From Saccharina japonica (lineage: Eukaryota > Sar > Phaeophyceae > Laminariales > Laminariaceae), in contig MEHQ01001873.1 in assembly GCA_008828725.1 (NCBI GenBank), positions 136,584-200,583 of the forward strand: DNA of 64,000 nucleotides. Direction: 5' to 3'. A program made the translations under genes and the position numbers. Shown here piece by piece: positions 62,301 to 64,000 of the stretch. The notes under the pieces are model-generated. The model was given only the letters and a program-made list of their open reading frames with translations. It did no database searches and was not told the DNA's origin. Within the stretch, counting starts at the first letter, position 1. Every line of letters starts with the position of its first letter.

Positions 62301-62656
62301 GCTCCTACGTCCCGCGCGCCTTGTTTTTGTTGGAAGTGTGCTCCGTGTGTTCCTCGGGCTACGGGAGAGGTGCGGCCAACCAGTGCCATGAGTGCACGGA
62401 CGGTTTCAAGGGAGGCGTGTATTTCTTGCTTTCCGTGGTGGGGCTGCTAACGCTCGTCATGGCGGCCCTGCTAGCGGTGTATCTGGTGAGGTCCTGCTGC
62501 TCTGTGTCCATGGGTGCAGTCTAGAGTTACGGCGAAACGTGCTGTAAACGCTGCGTTTTGTGTGTGTGTGAGTGTTTATGAATGCAGCCCGACGAGGATA
62601 CCGCGAAACCTGCCGCAGATGCTGCGCCGTCGACTTGTATTGCTCGATGTGTTTGA
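50079..62656 (+). CDS. Predicted beta-helix (Pmp-like) surface protein with Cys-rich stem and TM helix, 5' end missing
   Basis: Twelve exons join with matching phases into 713 codons and a stop: 50079-50354, 51458-51660, 52664-52775, 53806-53913, 54232-54364, 54682-54905, 55666-55997, 60029-60386, 61439-61546, 61856-61925, 62337-62485, 62588-62656. Residues 1-160 carry GGVF/GGxF and FxxN repeats (FTEN, FENN, FTGN, FTNN), the pattern of Chlamydia-type polymorphic outer membrane protein repeats, expected to form a right-handed beta-helix. Residues 198-280 continue beta-rich, 330-345 form a small Cys cluster, 400-415 are Ser/Asn-rich. Residues 583-662 are Cys-rich (GVDC, ECFN, YCNDGYEG, CSVCSSGYGRG, CHEC), then a hydrophobic helix at about 669-691. 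There is no start codon or signal peptide in the window. Function is unknown; a cell-surface adhesion or recognition role is inference. The last exon is the least certain. Confidence 0.78.
50571..50682. mobile_element. Family C MITE in the first retained intron
   Basis: ACGGGGTGGGCTAATGTAGT to CTATGGTCCTCAGTAAT, almost the same sequence as the inner copy at 30266. Confidence 0.83.
51458..51660 (+). CDS. Pmp-like gene, second retained exon
   Basis: Acceptor AAAACAG, donor GTGAGG. Starts ITGGTFTNNTADYGGF, a complete GGxF/FxxN repeat. Phase 0 in, phase 2 out. Confidence 0.85.
51921..52183 (-). mobile_element. Family A MITE in a Pmp-like gene intron
   Basis: GACGCATGCTACGATTGTAT to TATCGTAGCACGCGTC. 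No 4-bp duplication is visible, so one end may be altered. Confidence 0.8.
52664..52775 (+). CDS. Pmp-like gene, third retained exon
   Basis: Acceptor CACCTAG, donor GTGCGC. NTVVVLRGISVSDNTVARGS is a beta-helix-like turn with a V-S-D-N motif. Phase 2 in, phase 0 out. Confidence 0.75.
53380..53435 (+). repeat. AGTAC pentanucleotide repeat
   Basis: CAGTACAGTACAGTACAGTA tract interrupted by ATGG. It abuts a family D-like element. Confidence 0.85.
53430..53615 (+). mobile_element. Diverged family D-like MITE
   Basis: CAGTACAGAACAAGGCACC and the inverted GGGGGCCTGTACT, with a CAGGGCCAGCTTTCCTGTC box matching family D at 27076. Confidence 0.6.
53806..53913 (+). CDS. Pmp-like gene, fourth retained exon
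   Basis: Acceptor TACGCAG, donor GTTCGT (weak). 36 codons in phase 0, VDFVDSSGASGLSAVQVD, Ser/Thr-rich beta-helix-like. Confidence 0.72.
54232..54364 (+). CDS. Pmp-like gene, fifth retained exon
   Basis: Acceptor TTTCCAG, donor GTGAGC. Contains LFLDDCDFSGSTSSVLVY, a repeat turn with one Cys. Phase 0 in, phase 1 out. Confidence 0.78.
54682..54905 (+). CDS. Pmp-like gene, sixth retained exon
   Basis: Acceptor GTACTAG, donor GTAAAC. A Gly/Ser linker is followed by CSGSVCLDGDLGVYCQC, an EGF-like cysteine pattern. Phase 1 in, phase 0 out. Confidence 0.75.
55666..55997 (+). CDS. Pmp-like gene, seventh retained exon
   Basis: Acceptor GATGACAG is weak in pyrimidines; donor GTGAGT is strong. It encodes RCVNGDATALNL, an AGC/AAC-coded Ser-Asn tract near 55805-55845, then GGVVWSVSALESDTARMAW. 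Phase 0 in, phase 2 out. Confidence 0.72.
56020..56182 (+). repeat. AGTC/GACT inverted tetranucleotide tract
   Basis: AGTC units to about 56105 switch to GACT-type units (TTGACTGACTGACTGACTCA), making a long hairpin about 30 bases after the exon donor. Confidence 0.9.
56220..56517. mobile_element. Family B MITE, diverged
   Basis: CCCTGCTACGGTACGGCGCT and GTAGCCCCCCTACTACTACG with GGTATGACC. Ends are less perfect than in the other two copies. Confidence 0.6.
56560..58774 (-). pseudogene. Truncated Ty1/copia element: gag, protease, pre-integrase part
   Basis: The reverse strand has a gag frame from the ATG at 58774 with a UBN2-type capsid region (DTFINELNHLRDELVHMGEV) and a CCHC knuckle CSHCKKTGHRFQNC near 57765. 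The protease active site MTADSGASSHF at 57299-57331 is in another frame, so a frameshift lies near 57465. WHKRLGHPNGQVM of the GAG-pre-integrase domain follows at about 56688-56726. The integrase core, reverse transcriptase, RNase H and 3' LTR are absent. An 83 bp LTR fragment sits between protease and pre-integrase. The element lies antisense in an intron of the Pmp-like gene and is not functional. Confidence 0.88.
57002..57084 (-). repeat. 83 bp LTR-end fragment inside the copia body
   Basis: Identical to 58970-59052 and starting at the same LTR terminal base. It separates protease from pre-integrase sequence. Confidence 0.88.
58953..59420 (-). mobile_element. Copia 5' LTR and probable primer binding site
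   Basis: On the reverse strand the LTR ends CATTCTTTCA at 58970, followed by GGTTATGAGCCTCGCA, in the position and with the partial look of a tRNA-Met primer site. Upstream a 53 bp unit (CAACTTGTACGAGTAAGTTG palindrome type) is repeated twice at 59287-59393, as enhancers often are in LTR U3. The outer LTR border is not resolved. Confidence 0.65.
60029..60386 (+). CDS. Pmp-like gene, eighth retained exon
   Basis: Acceptor CTGCTGCAG, donor GTATGT. Contains TLPGTYFDGTVNVTF and FFHCEAGSFWNRTDSS ... CKPC, the start of the Cys-rich stem. Phase 2 in, phase 0 out. Confidence 0.83.
61439..61546 (+). CDS. Pmp-like gene, ninth retained exon
   Basis: Acceptor GACGTAG, donor GTATGG. GVDCSQDGATLESLPIYDGY then WR ... 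ECFNE, phase 0 on both sides. Confidence 0.85.
61856..61925 (+). CDS. Pmp-like gene, tenth retained exon
   Basis: Acceptor CACAACAG, donor GTGAGC. DACGGGSAVQSVDEYCNDGY; phase 0 in, phase 1 out. Confidence 0.83.
62337..62485 (+). CDS. Pmp-like gene, eleventh retained exon with TM helix
   Basis: Acceptor TTGGAAG, donor GTGAGG. CSVCSSGYGRGAANQCHEC then a 23-residue hydrophobic stretch. If the intron is retained, a stop is reached at 62521-62523. Confidence 0.83.
62588..62656 (+). CDS. Pmp-like gene, tentative terminal exon
   Basis: Acceptor TGAATGCAG. PDEDTAKPAADAAPST is a plausible short cytosolic tail, closing at TGA 62654-62656. Further exons cannot be excluded. Confidence 0.5.
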   Translation, partial: PDEDTAKPAADAAPSTCIARCV

Positions 62657-63376
62657 CGCCGACTGAATTGTATAGTTTACTGCACATTCTAGCATGTTCT
62701 CACATATGAGCAAGTTCGTCATTGTTTGAAATATTAGAGCGTACGCCGTGTACTTCCCAGTGGGCGACATTTTCCTGGTTCTGGCGGGTTTCTGCGCTAA
62801 TAAAGGTTACGAGGCTCCTAAACCCTATGAACCCCAACTACTGTACATTCGACCCCAGTATCGGTAGCCTAGGAGGGAGACATCAGTCGAGAGCATTGCA
62901 CGTGTCGTTTTGGGGCGCGGAGACTGAATGAGGTAATACCTTGTCGCGACAGTTGATGACGGCGCGTCGACTTTGTATAACAGGTGTTTGACATAACTCC
63001 GCCTCATATCTCATCCCTTGATCTCCTTCGCTATTATCGTGTCGTGTTTGCCCCGTGACAATCCGCGCGTTCGAGCTAGCGTTTTGTTGGCACCTTAGCT
63101 CAACTCCCATCAGACGTAGACGTACGTAGTCGAACATTTAGTCGTTCGGCTCAACAAGAGGGCAAGTAAAACCCCCGTCGTCACTTTATATTCCCCCGTA
63201 CAACCCGCTTCGGGAATCGAAACCGACCGCCGTCCGGTCTTGTTCTCTTTCCCAAACAAACATGCCGATGCTCCAAGCGGCGATGAGACCCAGAAATGAT
63301 CTTCATCTCTGGTCCCCCCTCTCGGCAGGTGTGGGGTTGCTCCCTTTGCCCCAAATGCAAATTCCGCACCTCGGGC
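62657..63376. other. Nothing recognised downstream of the Pmp-like gene
   Basis: Probable 3' untranslated and intergenic sequence. No polyadenylation signal or gene that I can defend. Confidence 0.45.
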
Positions 63377-63730
63377 AGATCATGATCTACATCATCTAGA
63401 TCATATAGGTCATCTAGATCATCTAGATCATCATCTAGATCATCTAGATCATCTAGGTCATATAGGTCATATAGGTCATCTAGATCATTTAGATCATCTA
63501 GTTCGCCGCCTGCCTTTTCGCAACAAGTTGACTAGACCATCTAAACCATCTAGATCATCTAGATCATCACCTAGATTATCTAGGTCATCTAGATCATCTA
63601 GGTCATCTAGATCATCTAGTTTACCGCCCGCCTTTTTGCAACAAGTTAACTAGATCATTTAGACCATCTAGACCATCTCGATCATCTAGACCATCTAGAC
63701 CATCTAGATCATCTAGATCATCTAGTTCAC
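63377..63730 (+). repeat. ATCATCTAG minisatellite with periodic spacers
   Basis: Nine-base units of ATCATCTAG/ATCATATAGG type. A 36-base spacer with CGCCTGCCTTTTCGCAACAA recurs at about 63502, 63619 and 63724, giving a second period near 110 bp. Confidence 0.9.
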
Positions 63731-64000
63731 CGTCTCACGTTTTGTAAGAAGTTGGCCAGGATCTACAAATCGTAGCTCGCAGATCCAACCGAGGAACCCA
63801 AACCTCAACCATGCGGTATATACTGGGTCGCACCTGGCAACAGGAGCTGAAATAATACTACAAGATCGAGAGCAGATCTGCCTTGAAAGGTGTAAATCGT
63901 GCTGTGGGAATCGATTATTCTGTTCATGGTGTGAAACGCGCGTTGTGAAAGGCTTGAAGATGTGCCCCCTGTCGCCCCGACAACGCCCTAACACCTTTCT

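Noticed and set aside
63377..63730. Possible CRISPR array
   Set aside because: The units are 9 bases with no unique spacers, in a eukaryotic context; it is a minisatellite.

Overview
The window reads as eukaryotic nuclear DNA, most likely from a brown alga or another photosynthetic stramenopile. Three things suggest this: genes cut into many short GC-rich exons with consistent splice phases, a surface protein that combines Chlamydia-Pmp-type GGxF/FxxN repeats with a cysteine-rich juxtamembrane tail, and very dense small transposons and simple repeats. No prokaryotic gene organisation, CRISPR array or rRNA gene was seen. The taxon is inference, not proven.

Layout. 1-6.27 kb is a satellite array of ~270 bp monomers, about 17 forward units and then about 4 inverted units after a short spacer; the forward part has a higher-order period of about seven monomers. 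6.3-9.9 kb has no gene I recognise. 9.9-15.4 kb holds small inverted-repeat transposons and a broken LINE (reverse transcriptase remnants). 15.4-22.8 kb is intergenic, with nested MITEs and tRNA-derived SINEs.

22.9-49.0 kb carries five exons of an aquaporin (MIP family) gene whose first two retained introns are ~12.5 and ~10.9 kb. Those introns are packed with MITEs, SINEs and long TAC/GTA microsatellites. The second intron contains an assembly-type anomaly: a 645 bp perfect direct repeat with a single N at its left edge, enclosing an orphan RAD51/DMC1-like exon. The aquaporin lacks its last part, including the second NPA box.

50.1-62.7 kb carries twelve exons (713 codons) of a predicted membrane-anchored beta-helix surface protein whose 5' end is missing. 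The missing aquaporin 3' end and the missing 5' end of this gene fall in the same 1.1 kb interval, next to a 42-base G run. A truncated Ty1/copia element sits antisense in one of its introns. 62.7-64 kb ends in an ATCATCTAG minisatellite.

All recognised host exons are on the + strand. The two host genes have no evident functional link. The strongest structural theme is nesting: one MITE family with 4-bp target duplications (called family A here) repeatedly hosts a TTAA-target element, a TTA/TAA-target element and other small elements.
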